Assembly (NCBI GenBank): GCA_963797475.1
Contig: CAWCPR010000003.1
Coordinates: 434,001-498,000 of the forward strand
Direction: 5' to 3'
DNA from: CAWCPR01 sp963797475
GTDB lineage: Bacteria; Chloroflexota; Anaerolineae; Anaerolineales; UBA4823
Length of the DNA: 64,000 bases
Part shown: in pieces, positions 1 through 8,545 of the stretch
Numbering within the stretch: position 1 is the stretch's first letter
Layout of the letters: every line of letters starts with the position of its first letter
Position numbers and translations under genes: made by a program
Notes under the pieces: generated by a model
The model's database searches: none
What the model was told of the DNA's origin: nothing
Seen by the model: the letters and a program-made list of their open reading frames with translations, nothing else

Positions 1-1
1 G

Positions 2-427
2 GCTCGCCGGGCGGGCATCCGGGTCGAACGATACGCCGTGTTAGCCCTTCTGCTCTCGGGTGCGCTGGCTGGCCTGGGCGGCGCTTCTCAGGTGCTTGGC
101 GTCAGCCACCGTATGTTTACGGATGGATCGGCTACCGGATTCACCGGCAGCGCCGGGTTTAACGGCATCGTTGCGGCTCTATTTGGCCAGCTTCACCCCC
201 TGGGCACCATTCCGGCCTCGCTAATTTTCGGGGCTTTGCTGGTTGGGGCCAACAAGATGCAGCGTGTTGTCCAGGTCCCTTCAGCGTTAATCACCGCCCT
301 TAACGGCCTGGTAGTGATTTTCGTCGTTGGCAGCGATATTTGGCGGCGCCGGTTGTCTCGCCAAAGAGAAATACAGGAGCTAGAGAAATCCAGCCTGACC
401 ACCTCAAAGGAGAAGGCAGCCGTATGA
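2..427 (+). CDS. ABC importer permease, BmpC/YufP type (5'-truncated by window edge)
   Basis: This is the C-terminal part of a membrane permease; the reading frame is already open at base 2, so the start lies upstream of the window. The segment beginning ARRAGIRVERYAVLALLLSG, with the following SGALAGLGGASQVLGV, matches the conserved loop and helix of NupP/YufP-like and simple-sugar permeases. The same stretch occurs in the full-length paralogue at 7403-8542 as AARYAGINITRNTILVMMLSG. Further hydrophobic helices follow, then a charged tail (WRRRLSRQREIQELEKSS). Its stop overlaps the start of the next permease as ATGA, so the two are translationally coupled. It is expected to form the channel of the first BMP-type importer together with the 424-1374 product. 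The family is secure; the substrate is inferred. Confidence 0.85.
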   Translation, partial: ARRAGIRVERYAVLALLLSGALAGLGGASQVLGVSHRMFTDGSATGFTGSAGFNGIVAALFGQLHPLGTIPASLIFGALLVGANKMQRVVQVPSALITALNGLVVIFVVGSDIWRRRLSRQREIQELEKSSLTTSKEKAAV

Positions 428-1374
428 TCAGCCAGCTCTTCACTGCGGCTGTGCTCAATGGGATTATTATCTCTGGGATCCGGTTAGCGACCCCTTACCT
501 GTACGCCGCGATTGGCGAGACTTTTGGCCAGTTGAGCGGGGTGCTGAATTTAGGCGTGGACGGCATTATGTTGATGGGCGCATATGCCGGTTTCTACGTA
601 ACCTTTCAAACCGGGAATCCCTGGCTCGGCCTTTTAGCCGCAATTCTTGTGGGCGGGTTGATGGGCCTGGCAATGGCTTTTATCAGCGTTACCCTCAAGG
701 CCGAACAAGGCATCAGCGGCATCGGTATTTACCTGTTCGGCCTTGGAATGAGCGATTTACTGTTCCAAAAAACCCTGGGAACAGTAGAGCCCGTCAGTGG
801 TTTTCAACCAATTCACATTCCAATTCTGTCCGACCTGCCCGTCATCGCCAAAATTGAAATCAGCAATATATTTTTCAACCACAACATCCTGGTCTATGGC
901 GCATTCGCCCTGGTGCCAATTTCGTGGTTTATCCTGGAGAAGACAACCTGGGGCTTAAAAATAAAGGCGGTCGGCCAAAACCCGGCTGCTGCGGACGCAT
1001 TAGGTGTGAATGTTTCCACCGTGCGCTATATCACCGTCACCCTGGGTGGTGTGCTGTCCGGTATCGCCGGCGCGTCTTTATCGATTGCGCTTCTAAATGT
1101 TTTTCAGCAAAACCTGACCTTTGGAAAGGGTTTTATCGCCGTTGCTCTGGTATACTTCGGCGGATGGAAACCGGGTGGAGTCCTTTTGGGTGCTCTGCTC
1201 TTCAGTTCAGTTAATGCACTACAACTCTGGGTACAAACGCTCCGTATACCTATTCCGGCCGCCTTTGCCACAATGATGCCGTATGTATTGACTATCCTGG
1301 CTTTGGTATTTGCCGTACGCAAAGTGAATCAGCCGGCCGCCCTCACCAAGATTTTCGAACGGGGTGAAGGTTAA
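424..1374 (+). CDS. ABC importer permease, YufQ/NupQ type
   Basis: A 316-residue, highly hydrophobic protein with about eight to nine membrane segments. The ATG at 424 is chosen because it overlaps the previous stop (ATGA) and follows an AAGGAGA box near 408; longer upstream starts lack this. The N-terminal stretch GETFGQLSGVLNLGVDGIML is the hallmark of the second permease of BMP-type nucleoside importers. The loop GQNPAAADALGVNVSTVRY, in the second half, is the cytoplasmic coupling region contacting the ATPase. A close paralogue lies at 8546-9514. The neighbouring lipoprotein (1485) and ATPase (2645) complete system 1. Nucleoside transport is inferred from B. subtilis NupNOPQ homology. Confidence 0.87.
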   Translation: MISQLFTAAVLNGIIISGIRLATPYLYAAIGETFGQLSGVLNLGVDGIMLMGAYAGFYVTFQTGNPWLGLLAAILVGGLMGLAMAFISVTLKAEQGISGIGIYLFGLGMSDLLFQKTLGTVEPVSGFQPIHIPILSDLPVIAKIEISNIFFNHNILVYGAFALVPISWFILEKTTWGLKIKAVGQNPAAADALGVNVSTVRYITVTLGGVLSGIAGASLSIALLNVFQQNLTFGKGFIAVALVYFGGWKPGGVLLGALLFSSVNALQLWVQTLRIPIPAAFATMMPYVLTILALVFAVRKVNQPAALTKIFERGEG

Positions 1375-1484
1375 ACCCGGCATTTTCAACCATAGGAGTA
1401 AGACTCCACTGATATGGTGGGGTTGAGCCCAGTTCCCCAATGATTTGGAAGAACCACTTAAAATTCTCAATGGAGGAGAAGAAA

Positions 1485-2540
1485 ATGAAAAGGTTTAGCA
1501 TCGTTTTTGTTTGGGTCCTTGTGGCAGCCCTGATCCTGGCTGCCTGTGCGCCGGCTGCAACTCCGGCCCCAACCCAGGCGCCTACCGCCGTGCCTACCGA
1601 GGCCCCGACCGCGGCCCCAGCCAAAGCCTTCCGGGTAGCGGTGGTCATGCCCAGCCAGATCAATGACCTGGCCTTCAGTCAAAGCATGTACGATTCTCTG
1701 CAGGCTATAAAAAGTGAAATGGGCGCAGATAAATTCGATTTTGTCTACTCGGATAACGTCTTCGTCGTAGAGGATGCCGCGGCTGCCATTCGCGATTACG
1801 CCAGCCAGGGCTATGACCTGGTGATCGGCCATGGCTCGCAATACGGGAGCTCCCTTTCCGAAATCGCCCCCGATTTTCCAAACACCAGCTTCGCCTGGGG
1901 TACAACAGTTGATACTTTCACCGATCAAGGCATCAACAATATCTTCGCATACGAAGCGCGCTCAGAAGAAGGCGGTTATGTGAACGGCGTCGTCGCTGCC
2001 ATGCTCTCCAAGAGTGGAGTCATTGGAGTGATTGGGCCAATTGAAACCGGCGACGCCAAGCTGTACGTAGATGGCTTCACAGCCGGGGTCAAAGCGACCA
2101 AGCCGGATGACAGCGTCAATGTCAACTGGATCAATTCTTTCAGCGACGTCGCCCTTGCCTCCGAAGCCGCGCAGACCCAAATCAACGCCGGTGCAGATAC
2201 ATTGACGGGCTCAGCCCAAATGGTCGTCGGCGCGGTCGGCGTCGCCAAAGATAAGGGCGTGCTGTGGTTTGGGACTCAATCCAATCAGACTTCGCTGGCC
2301 CCGAACGTGGTCGTCGCCAGCCAGGTGTATAAATGGCAAGGCGTGATCCAACAGATCATGACTTTAATTGGCCAGGGAACCCTGGGCGGCCAATCGTTCA
2401 AAATCAACCTGGCCAACCAGGGCGAAGTGATCGAATTTAACCCCGATTACAAGCTCCCAGAAGACGTATCCAAGGCAGCCCAGGACACCATCCAGGGTAT
2501 CTCGAACGGCTCTATCACCGTGCCGCTACCGGAGCAATAA
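1485..2540 (+). CDS. BMP-family substrate-binding lipoprotein (system 1)
   Basis: A 351-residue extracellular solute-binding lipoprotein of the BMP/PnrA family, whose characterised members bind purine nucleosides. The ATG at 1485 is preceded by GGAGGAG at 1472-1478 and gives a proper signal peptide (MKRFSIVFVWVLVAALILAAC) with lipobox LAAC, the Cys being at residue 21. A Pro/Thr/Ala linker follows up to about residue 46. The binding domain starts at FRVAVVMPSQINDLAFSQS and contains GYDLVIGHGSQYG, the BMP glycine loop. It lies downstream of its permeases and upstream of its ATPase. A long stem-loop immediately after the gene (2556-2617) probably protects this mRNA end, giving excess binding protein over ATPase. 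Substrate is inferred. Confidence 0.88.
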   Translation: MKRFSIVFVWVLVAALILAACAPAATPAPTQAPTAVPTEAPTAAPAKAFRVAVVMPSQINDLAFSQSMYDSLQAIKSEMGADKFDFVYSDNVFVVEDAAAAIRDYASQGYDLVIGHGSQYGSSLSEIAPDFPNTSFAWGTTVDTFTDQGINNIFAYEARSEEGGYVNGVVAAMLSKSGVIGVIGPIETGDAKLYVDGFTAGVKATKPDDSVNVNWINSFSDVALASEAAQTQINAGADTLTGSAQMVVGAVGVAKDKGVLWFGTQSNQTSLAPNVVVASQVYKWQGVIQQIMTLIGQGTLGGQSFKINLANQGEVIEFNPDYKLPEDVSKAAQDTIQGISNGSITVPLPEQ

Positions 2541-2555
2541 AGCCAGACCTTGACA

Positions 2556-2617
2556 GGCCGGGCAGCGGCATCTCGCCAATTCATCTGAAAATATGAATCC
2601 GGTGAAGCTGCCCGGCC
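2556..2617 (+). promoter_or_regulatory. Long stem-loop between binding-protein and ATPase genes
   Basis: A perfect 11-bp inverted repeat (GGCCGGGCAGC at 2556-2566, GCTGCCCGGCC at 2607-2617) encloses two further pairings: CGCC 2574-2577 with GGTG 2601-2604, and ATTCAT 2579-2584 with ATGAAT 2593-2598. No T-tract follows, so a simple intrinsic terminator is unlikely. The position suggests a processing or stability hairpin, or partial attenuator, setting the protein ratio within the operon. Confidence 0.75.
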
Positions 2618-2644
2618 GCCATCCGATCCAAAGGAACTCAACCC

Positions 2645-4186
2645 GTGACATCCAGCGTCGCCCAACGGTTTTCTAGCGTCAGGCTCAGCGGCATCGTTAA
2701 ACGCTTCCCGGGCGTGCTCGCCAACGATTGCGTTGACTTTGATGTTAAAGCCGGTGAAGTTCATGCGCTCCTTGGCGAGAACGGCGCCGGGAAAACGACG
2801 CTGATGCGCATTCTTTATGGGCTTTACCAGCCGGATGAGGGCCAGATCATCATCGATGGGAAGCCGGTCACCATCAACTCTCCCGCCGATTCCATCCGCC
2901 TTGGCCTTGGAATGATCCACCAACATTTTATGCTGGTACCAACGCTTACCGTGGCGGCGAATATCGCCCTGGGACTTCCATCCAGTCGTGGAATACTGCT
3001 TGACCTGGATGTCGTTACCCGGCGGGTTATTGAGCTCTCCGAAGCATACGGCCTGCACGTCGACCCGGGTGCGTTGGTCTGGCAGCTTTCGGTTGGAGAA
3101 CAACAACGAGTTGAGATCCTCAAAGCCCTTTACCGCGGCGCAGCCTTGCTGATCCTGGACGAGCCCACCGCGGTCCTAACGCCTCAGGAGGTCGACGAGC
3201 TTTTCATCACCTTGAGACATATGGCTTCCGAAGGTCATGCCCTGATTTTTATCAGCCACAAGCTGCATGAGGTGATGTCCATCAGCGACCGCGTCACCGT
3301 ACTGCGCGGCGGCCGGGTTGTCCAAACGGTGAAGACTGCTGAAACCAACCGCAACGAGCTTGCCCGGCTGATGGTCGGGCGTGAAGTCTTGCTGCATACA
3401 GAGCGGGCGTTGCTCGAGCCAGGCGCATCCCGCCTGTCTGTCTCCGACCTGTGGGTGAATGGGGATAAAGGCCTGCCAGCCGTTCGAGGCATTAACCTGG
3501 AAGTGCACGCCGGAGAGATTCTGGGCATAGCCGGGGTTTCAGGGAATGGACAGCGCGAGCTGGCCGAGGCGATTGCCGGGTTGCGCAAGCCAACCCAGGG
3601 CAGCATTCAGATTGACGCTCAAGTTGTAACCGGATGGCGTCCAGAAGAACTCATCCAGCATGGTCTGGCGTACATCTCCGAAGAGCGCTTCCGAGATGGC
3701 GTGGTAAAAGACCTGACCGTGGAAGAAAACCTTATGCTGGAAGAACACGGCCAGCCCCCATTTACCCACGGTATTTTCCTGGATTTTCCGAAAATCGCGG
3801 CCCATACGAATAGTTTGATCCAGGACTTCGAGATAAAAACCCCATCACGCCTGACCCCGCTGCGCAATCTCTCTGGCGGAAACGTGCAAAAGCTCATCAT
3901 GGCCCGTGAGCTATCCCGCAAGCCCAGCGTATTAATAGCATCTCAACCTACCCGCGGTGTAGATATTGGCAGCACGGAGTATATTCATAAACGCCTGGTT
4001 GAACAACGCAACAATAACACGGCGACCTTGTTGATTTCTGAAGATTTAGACGAAATACGCAATATCTCAGATCGAATCGCTGTCATCTATGAGGGCCGCA
4101 TCATGGGCATTGTAAACCGGGATGAATCCACGATTGAAGAGCTGGGCTTGATGATGGCTGGCGTCGCTTCTACGGAGAGCAGTTAA
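2645..4186 (+). CDS. ABC importer ATPase, tandem-domain, BMP system 1
   Basis: A 513-residue cytoplasmic ATPase with two fused nucleotide-binding domains, as in NupO/RbsA-type importers. Domain 1 carries Walker A GENGAGKTT (about residue 45), signature LSVGEQQR and Walker B LLILDEPTAVL. Domain 2 has the degenerate Walker A region SGVSGNGQRE, a signature LSGGNVQK and SQPTRGVD in place of a canonical Walker B. That asymmetry is normal for the family. The start is GTG at 2645 with AAGGA at 2631-2635. The C-terminus ends in IEELGLMMAG, a conserved tail that helps identify a frameshift in the paralogue at 5796. It energises the permease pair at 2-1374. Strong call; the substrate remains inferred. 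Confidence 0.92.
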   Translation: MTSSVAQRFSSVRLSGIVKRFPGVLANDCVDFDVKAGEVHALLGENGAGKTTLMRILYGLYQPDEGQIIIDGKPVTINSPADSIRLGLGMIHQHFMLVPTLTVAANIALGLPSSRGILLDLDVVTRRVIELSEAYGLHVDPGALVWQLSVGEQQRVEILKALYRGAALLILDEPTAVLTPQEVDELFITLRHMASEGHALIFISHKLHEVMSISDRVTVLRGGRVVQTVKTAETNRNELARLMVGREVLLHTERALLEPGASRLSVSDLWVNGDKGLPAVRGINLEVHAGEILGIAGVSGNGQRELAEAIAGLRKPTQGSIQIDAQVVTGWRPEELIQHGLAYISEERFRDGVVKDLTVEENLMLEEHGQPPFTHGIFLDFPKIAAHTNSLIQDFEIKTPSRLTPLRNLSGGNVQKLIMARELSRKPSVLIASQPTRGVDIGSTEYIHKRLVEQRNNNTATLLISEDLDEIRNISDRIAVIYEGRIMGIVNRDESTIEELGLMMAGVASTESS

Positions 4187-4233
4187 AACGGAGTCATGCT
4201 AAATGAGGCATTTATTTCAGGAAGAATGACCAT

Positions 4234-4252
4234 GGACAAACAGGGTTTGTCC
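4234..4252 (+). promoter_or_regulatory. Short hairpin after system 1 ATPase gene
   Basis: Perfect 8-bp arms GGACAAAC (4234-4241) and GTTTGTCC (4245-4252) around a 3-base loop. No T-run follows, so its role (termination, mRNA end protection or regulator site) is open. The 245-base gap that contains it also holds the palindrome AAATTCGAATTT at 4320-4331 and the short ORF at 4358. Confidence 0.45.
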
Positions 4253-4357
4253 GAGTAAGCTTGTGATATCTGTTACTATTTACCGGTGAAAGGACTGAGG
4301 CCGCTGTATCCAGGGAAGAAAATTCGAATTTCTTTTGGTGTATTACAAAGGAGGCTG

Positions 4358-4381
4358 ATGGATAAAGAGTTGATGAAATGA
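4358..4381 (+). CDS. Possible 7-codon leader ORF (MDKELMK)
   Basis: A nearly ideal Shine-Dalgarno AAAGGAGG (4347-4354) stands 3 bases before an ATG opening the heptapeptide MDKELMK, ended by TGA. This site is better than the ones used by most annotated genes here, yet it serves no longer frame. The real lipoprotein start follows 50 bases later with its own AAGGAGA. It could be a leader peptide that tunes translation of the binding protein, or chance. No homologue can be recognised at this length. Confidence 0.3.
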   Translation: MDKELMK

Positions 4382-4431
4382 TTACCCAAGGAATTTAATC
4401 CCAAAATCTAATCGAAAGAAGGAGAAGTATT

Positions 4432-5712
4432 ATGCCTGACAAAAAATTGTGGCGCATTTTCGCTCTCTTCGCCATCCTCGCGACGGTGGTGGCAGCCTGT
4501 GCCCCTCAACCGGCTGCGCCAGCCGCGACCAGCGCTCCAGCCCAGACCGAAGCCGTGGCCCAACCCACCCAACCTGCGGTAGAGAACGTTGGAGGCTTTC
4601 AAATCCCAGAAATAGAAGACGGCAAATTCAACGTCGCCTTCGTATTAATCGGCCCCCACGACGACGGCGGCTGGTCCCAGTCCCACTACGAAGGATTGGC
4701 TTACGTCCAGGAAAACGTGGCGAACGTGCACACAGCTTACATTGAAAACGTGCCCGAGGGCGCCGATTCTGAGCAAATCTTCCGCAGCCTCTCGCGCAAG
4801 GGTTTCAACTTGATTCTCGGAACCTCGTTTGGCTACATGGACCCGATGGAGACTGTCGCGGGCGAGTTCCCAGACACGACCTATATCCACATCAGCGGCT
4901 ACAAATCGAACCAGACCAATTTCGGCAACTTGTTTGGCGCAATGGAAGATATGAAGTACCTGGCCGGCATGTTGGCTGGGGCGCGCGCCAAGCTGGATGG
5001 CAATCCGAAACTGGGTTATATGGCGACCTTCCCGATCCCGGAAGAACTGCGCCTGGGGAACGCTTTCGCTCTGGGCATGAGGAAGGCCTGCCCCGAATGT
5101 ACTTTGGACGTACGATGGATTAACACCTGGCACGACCCGGTTGGCGAGAAAGACGCAGCCGCCTCCCTGATGGACGGCGGGGCCCAGGTCGTCCTCACTG
5201 GCGCCGACACTCCGGCGGTGGCCGACGTAGCTCAGGAAAAGGGCAAATGGGGGATCACATACGACTGGGGCGGCTCCTGCAAGGTGGAACGCTGCCTGAC
5301 AACCCCCTACTGGAACTGGGGTCCAGTCTACGCGAACCTCGTCAAAGGCGTGATGGATAAGACCTACAAAGTCGGCTGGGATTATTTTGACGCCAACTCG
5401 GGCGGCCTCGGCCTGTATGGTTTCATGGAAGGCCAACAGCTCACGAAAGGCGAGTCAGAGCTTCCACCCGAAGTCATTCAGGAAGTACGTGACACCCTGG
5501 CTAAGATGCAAAGCGGCGAATTCAACCGCTTTGATGTGTTCTCCGGCCCGATTAACGATAATAAGGGCAATGTCGTCGTTCCTGCAGGTGAGAAGTTCGA
5601 ACAAGCCGACCTCGACCAGTTCCCCCCCGGTTCCCCTGGTCTGGAATGCAAGTACTGCATGTATTGGTGGGCCGACGGTGTTACTGCCGAATTACCCGAT
5701 ACCGGCGGTTAA
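4432..5712 (+). CDS. BMP-family substrate-binding lipoprotein (system 2), cysteine-rich
   Basis: A 426-residue lipoprotein, 75 residues longer than its system 1 counterpart. AAGGAGA precedes ATG 4432. The signal peptide ends in VVAAC (Cys 23), followed by a Pro/Ala/Thr linker. The binding domain begins near FNVAFVLIGPHDDGGWSQSH; DDGGW is a typical BMP-family ligand-loop motif. GFNLILGTSFGYMDPM is the central glycine loop. It carries six extra cysteines in pairs: CPEC in the middle, CKVERC further on and CKYC near the C-terminus. These may form disulfides or a metal site outside the cell and are absent from system 1. A terminator-like hairpin follows (5728-5781). The ligand is not determined. 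Confidence 0.87.
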   Translation: MPDKKLWRIFALFAILATVVAACAPQPAAPAATSAPAQTEAVAQPTQPAVENVGGFQIPEIEDGKFNVAFVLIGPHDDGGWSQSHYEGLAYVQENVANVHTAYIENVPEGADSEQIFRSLSRKGFNLILGTSFGYMDPMETVAGEFPDTTYIHISGYKSNQTNFGNLFGAMEDMKYLAGMLAGARAKLDGNPKLGYMATFPIPEELRLGNAFALGMRKACPECTLDVRWINTWHDPVGEKDAAASLMDGGAQVVLTGADTPAVADVAQEKGKWGITYDWGGSCKVERCLTTPYWNWGPVYANLVKGVMDKTYKVGWDYFDANSGGLGLYGFMEGQQLTKGESELPPEVIQEVRDTLAKMQSGEFNRFDVFSGPINDNKGNVVVPAGEKFEQADLDQFPPGSPGLECKYCMYWWADGVTAELPDTGG

Positions 5713-5727
5713 CGATCCGTTCATCCA

Positions 5728-5781
5728 GGGGCCAGAATTCAGCGGAGAACTTTTCCGCCTTGGGGTTCTGGCCCCATTTTT
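5728..5781 (+). terminator. Intrinsic terminator/attenuator after system 2 binding protein
   Basis: GGGGCCAGAA (5728-5737) pairs perfectly with TTCTGGCCCC (5766-5775), and ATTTTT follows directly. An inner GCGGA (5742-5746)/TCCGC (5754-5758) pairing extends the stem. As the ATPase and permeases lie only 15 bases downstream with no obvious promoter, it probably acts as a leaky terminator limiting their expression relative to the binding protein. Confidence 0.85.
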
Positions 5782-5795
5782 ACAGTGAGTAAATC

Positions 5796-7410
5796 GTGCT
5801 CCAAGAAAACGAAATTTCTCAGTCACAAGATGAACTGCAACCACAAGATGGCCAACCCATCGTGGAAATGCGAGGCATCATCAAGCAATTCCCCGGGGTC
5901 CTGGCGAACGATCACGTCGATTTTTCCTTGCAAGCCGGCGAAGTGCATGCACTTCTCGGAGAGAACGGCGCTGGCAAAAGCACTTTAATGAATATCCTGG
6001 CCGGGCTTTACCACCAGGATGCCGGCGCGATCCTGATAAAAGGCAATCCTGTTGAATTTTCTTCACCGCGCGACGCGATCAAGGCCGGGATCGGCATGGT
6101 ACACCAGCATTTCATGCTGGTCCCCTCCCAGACTGTGACTGAGAACATCCTACTGGGTTTAGACGACCCTCGTTTCCGCTTGAACCTGCACAAATACGAA
6201 CACCGGATCGCTGAGATCAGCAGCCAGTTCGGATTGATCGTTGACCCGCGCGCTAAGGTCTGGCAGCTTTCTGTGGGTGAACAGCAGCGCGTGGAAATCT
6301 TGAAAATGCTTTATCGCGGCGCTGAAGTGTTAATCATGGATGAGCCGACCGCCGTTCTGGCGCCTCAAGAGATCGATGGGCTGTTCGGTACCTTACGCGC
6401 CATGACCCACGAAGGCAAATCGGTGATCTTTATCAGCCACAAGCTGCAGGAGGTGACAGCGATTGCCGACCGAGTTACCGTCCTGCGCAAGGGCGCGGTG
6501 ACCGCTTCTGGATTGAAGACACGTGGGACGACGCGTCAAGAGCTCGCCAAGCAGATGGTCGGACGGGATGTAATATTTAGCCTGGATAAAGAAAGCCAGG
6601 AGCCTGGAGAAACCGTCCTGGAGATTACTTCCGTCTTTGCAGAAAACGACAAGGGCTTGCCTGCTTTGCAAGGCGTCTCACTAAACGTGAAAGCCGGCGA
6701 GATCGTCGGGCTGGCTGGCGTGGCCGGAAATGGACAAAGAGAGCTCTCCCAGGTGCTCACCGGACTGCGCAAATGTATCCAGGGAAGCGTATTGTTGAAC
6801 GGCGAGGCAATTGAGAACCGGCCCTGTTTTTTCGCCATCCAGCGCGGCGTAGCCTACGTGCCCGAAGACCGCCACCATGTGGGCAGCGCGCCTAATCTGA
6901 GCGTTACCGATAATGTCATCATGAAGAAATACCGCCACGCGCCGATCGCCCGCGGTTGGATGTTGGATATGCCAGCGGCGACGCATTTTGCTCGGGAGCT
7001 GCGCGAGGCTTATGACATTATCGTCCCCACGGTCGAAACCCCTGTACGGCTGCTATCCGGGGGCAATTTGCAGCGCGTGATCCTGGCCCGAGAGATCTCC
7101 GGGAACCCGGTCCTCATGGTCGCCGTCCAACCGACCCGCGGCCTGGACGTTGGGGCGATCGAGGGAGTGCATCGCCTGTTACTGGCGCAGCGGGAAACCG
7201 GCGCGGCGATCTTATTGGTCTCGGAGGAGCTGGAAGAGCTGCTCTCGCTGAGCGATCGCATTTACGTGATCTACGAGGGCAAGATCATGGGCGAGGTCAT
7301 TGTGGATTCGGACGATAACTCCGCAGGAACTCATCGACACAATCGGCCTGATGATGACCGGCACGCCCCAGGAGCAAATTTTGGATCAAGGAGCGACCCA
7401 GAATGGCTGA
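5796..7410 (+). CDS. ABC importer ATPase, tandem-domain, BMP system 2 (+1 frameshift near 3' end)
   Basis: A tandem-domain ATPase paralogous to 2645-4186. Domain 1 shows GENGAGKST, LSVGEQQR and LIMDEPTAVL; domain 2 shows GVAGNGQRE, LLSGGNLQRV and VQPTRGLD. Up to VIVDSDD the frame is normal. Read straight on, it runs to 7481 with an unrelated basic tail. In the +1 frame from 7321 it continues PQELIDTIGLMMTG, the family's conserved end, to TGA at 7408-7410, which overlaps the next gene's ATG at 7403. One extra base in 7317-7322 (GATAACTCCG) would account for this, giving 537 residues. It may be a sequencing error, a mutation of a non-essential tail, or +1 recoding. The start is GTG 5796 with only a weak ribosome site, so the exact N-terminus is uncertain. 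Confidence 0.85.
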
Positions 7411-8542
7411 TATCGCCTCGACTCCGCCGAAAGGCGCCCGGGCTGGCCTTCAATTCAGGATCAAGCTCGAACCACACCTGAAAGAACCCCCGCGCTGGTA
7501 CCCATTTGCCGTCTCTCTCGGGGCGATCATTATTGCTCTCTTTCTGGGAGGCATCCTGATCGCGATCGTCGGAGGCGATCCAATCCGCACCTATGCGCAC
7601 ATCGCCAAGGCCTCTTTTGGAGACCTGGGCGTTTTCTCGGACACCATCGTCAAGGCCACGCCCCTCATTCTGGTCGGCCTGGCTTGTTCGGTGGCCTTTC
7701 GCATGAAGCTGTGGAACATTGGCGCTGAAGGCCAATTTTTCCTCGGCGCGTTCGGGGCCAGCGCGGTCGTGCTTACCCCGCTGTTACCAGCAGATACTTC
7801 GCCGTGGATCTTCATCCCCGCCATGATGGTTGCAGGTCTATTGGCTGGAGCGTTGTGGGGATTTATCCCTGGTTTTTTGAAGGCCAGGTTCAACGTCAAC
7901 GAGATCATCACCACCCTGATGCTGAATTACATCGCCATCTCCTGGAATAATTTCTTCATCTTCGCCATCTGGTCGGAACGTGGCTTCCAGATGAGCCCCG
8001 TTTTCCCTAAGAACGCCTGGCTGCCGCGCCTGACGGACTTTTCGTCGTCTATCCCGCTTTTCAGAGGGCTGACCACCCACCTGGGGCTTTTAATCGGGGT
8101 CGGTGCGGCCGTGCTCGTCTGGTTTATTATTTACCGCAGCCGTTGGGGCTATGAAATCCGCCTGATTGGCGACAATCCGCAGGCTGCCCGCTATGCAGGT
8201 ATTAATATCACCCGCAATACGATCCTGGTAATGATGCTTTCCGGCGCGCTCGCCGGTCTGGCGGGAATGTCTGAGATCACCGGGGTGGTCCATCGCCTGC
8301 AAGGCGCCATCTCGCCAGGATATGGGTTTACTGGCATCATCATCGCCTGGCTGGCCAAGCTCAACCCATTTGCAGTCATTCTTGTTTCGGTTTTATTTGG
8401 AGCCCTGCTCCTGGCGGGACGAGAGATCCAGCCTTCTGGCATCCCAAAAATGATCCAGGGCATTATTCTGGTCAGCTTGATCGCCAGTGATTTCTTACTG
8501 CGCTACCGGGTTAGTATCGTCCGGGAAAGCGTGGAGGCCTGA
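7403..8542 (+). CDS. ABC importer permease, BmpC/YufP type (system 2)
   Basis: A 379-residue inner-membrane permease, full-length counterpart of the truncated gene at the window start. AAGGAG at 7389-7394 precedes the ATG, which overlaps the frame-corrected stop of the ATPase. A soluble, basic N-terminus (residues 1-30) leads to a membrane segment IIIALFLGGILIAIVGGDP. WNIGAEGQFFLGA and FNVNEIITTLMLNYIAI are hallmark segments of the YufP/simple-sugar permease family. The coupling loop IGDNPQAARYAGINITR is present. It should pair with the 8546 product as a heterodimer driven by the ATPase at 5796. Confidence 0.9.
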   Translation: MADIASTPPKGARAGLQFRIKLEPHLKEPPRWYPFAVSLGAIIIALFLGGILIAIVGGDPIRTYAHIAKASFGDLGVFSDTIVKATPLILVGLACSVAFRMKLWNIGAEGQFFLGAFGASAVVLTPLLPADTSPWIFIPAMMVAGLLAGALWGFIPGFLKARFNVNEIITTLMLNYIAISWNNFFIFAIWSERGFQMSPVFPKNAWLPRLTDFSSSIPLFRGLTTHLGLLIGVGAAVLVWFIIYRSRWGYEIRLIGDNPQAARYAGINITRNTILVMMLSGALAGLAGMSEITGVVHRLQGAISPGYGFTGIIIAWLAKLNPFAVILVSVLFGALLLAGREIQPSGIPKMIQGIILVSLIASDFLLRYRVSIVRESVEA

Positions 8543-8545
8543 TCC

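Noticed and set aside
7320..7481. Direct-frame extension of the system 2 ATPase to 7481
   Set aside because: The tail is unrelated to the family and overlaps the next permease by 79 bases. The +1 frame carries the conserved end, so 7410 is taken as the true stop.
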